From: Myxococcota bacterium
Lineage (GTDB): Bacteria; Myxococcota_A; UBA9160; PR03
DNA: 7,652 nt
Reading direction: 5' to 3'
Assembly (NCBI GenBank): GCA_030066475.1
Contig: JASJBO010000355.1
Location: forward strand, 1 to 7,652
A program made the position numbers and the translations under genes. The notes beneath the pieces were generated by a model, which had not been told where the DNA came from, searched no databases, and saw only the letters and a list, made by a program, of their open reading frames with translations. The stretch's first letter is position 1, and every line of letters begins with the position of its first letter. This document shows, piece after piece, positions 7,411 to 7,652 of this stretch.

Positions 7411-7652
7411 TCAGGCCTCCGGGTCCAGCAGCGTCCGGAACCAGTCGAACTCCGAGCGGCGCGTCCAGCCCGGCATGTTCGAGCCCTGCTTCATGCGCTC
7501 GAGCATCTTCTCGGTGAGCTGACCGTTCTTGGCCATCGCCCCGAAGACGGCGCCGGCGTTCGCGTGGTCGAAGAAGTCGCGCTGCCAGGCCCACCGGAAG
7601 TCTCCGGCGTAGCGGAACCACGAGCCGCCGGTGCCGTGGATCTCGTAGGGGT
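7411..7652 (-). CDS. Unidentified protein, C-terminal 79 codons (runs off right edge)
   Basis: The minus strand is open from the window edge to TGA at 7411-7413 and gives a balanced, aromatic-rich soluble-looking tail: PYEIHGTGGSWFRYAGDF, then WAWQRDFFDHANAG, AMAKNGQLTEKMLERMKQG, and an end reading SEFDWFRTLLDPEA. Third codon positions are almost all G or C, as expected for a real gene here; the competing open frame on this strand (7621-7178) is Arg/Pro-rich and antisense to the serine hydrolase. I do not recognise the family. No transmembrane segment is present in this part. It converges on the serine hydrolase gene with 37 bp between the stop codons. Confidence 0.75.
   Translation of the reverse strand, partial: PYEIHGTGGSWFRYAGDFRWAWQRDFFDHANAGAVFGAMAKNGQLTEKMLERMKQGSNMPGWTRRSEFDWFRTLLDPEA

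Overview
The window is very GC-rich, bacterial chromosomal DNA with densely packed genes and almost all third codon positions G or C. The gene content is an F420-type luciferase-like oxidoreductase, peptide release factor 3, a DUF455 ferritin-like protein, a steroid-5-alpha-reductase-like membrane protein and a peptidoglycan-targeted serine hydrolase. With an envelope protein carrying its own signal peptide, this would fit an uncultured high-GC lineage such as Myxococcota or Binatota-like deltaproteobacteria, or less likely an actinobacterium. That placement is inference; no rRNA or other phylogenetic marker gene is present. I see no tRNA, rRNA, CRISPR array, insertion sequence or phage gene.

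Layout from left to right. (1) Minus strand: the N-terminal 222 codons of an F420-dependent LLM-class oxidoreductase run off the left edge. (2) A 229-bp gap (668-896) carries two exact copies of a 31-bp GC-rich repeat; the second copy touches the prfC stop codon. (3) Minus strand: a complete prfC (RF3). (4) A 90-bp divergent promoter gap. (5) Plus strand: a two-gene operon of a DUF455 di-iron ferritin-like protein (GTG start) and an ATP-grasp-fold protein (TTG start), linked by a TTGA stop/start overlap. (6) Minus strand: a DUF1295 multi-pass membrane protein whose stop lies inside the end of the ATP-grasp gene (10-bp convergent overlap). (7) A 149-bp divergent gap. (8) Plus strand: a secreted penicillin-binding/beta-lactamase-like serine hydrolase with a C-terminal peptidoglycan-binding domain, ending in a perfect 8-bp hairpin. 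(9) Minus strand: the last 79 codons of an unidentified protein running off the right edge.

The genes do not form one pathway. The only clear functional unit is the DUF455 and ATP-grasp pair: a probable di-iron oxygenase-type enzyme or metal-binding protein made together with a probable ATP-dependent ligase. It is the best candidate here for an undescribed system, but its substrate cannot be read from the sequence. Several very long open frames in this window (for example one open from about 351 to 3485 on the plus strand, and 5712-7064 on the minus strand) are GC-driven antisense artefacts and are not annotated.
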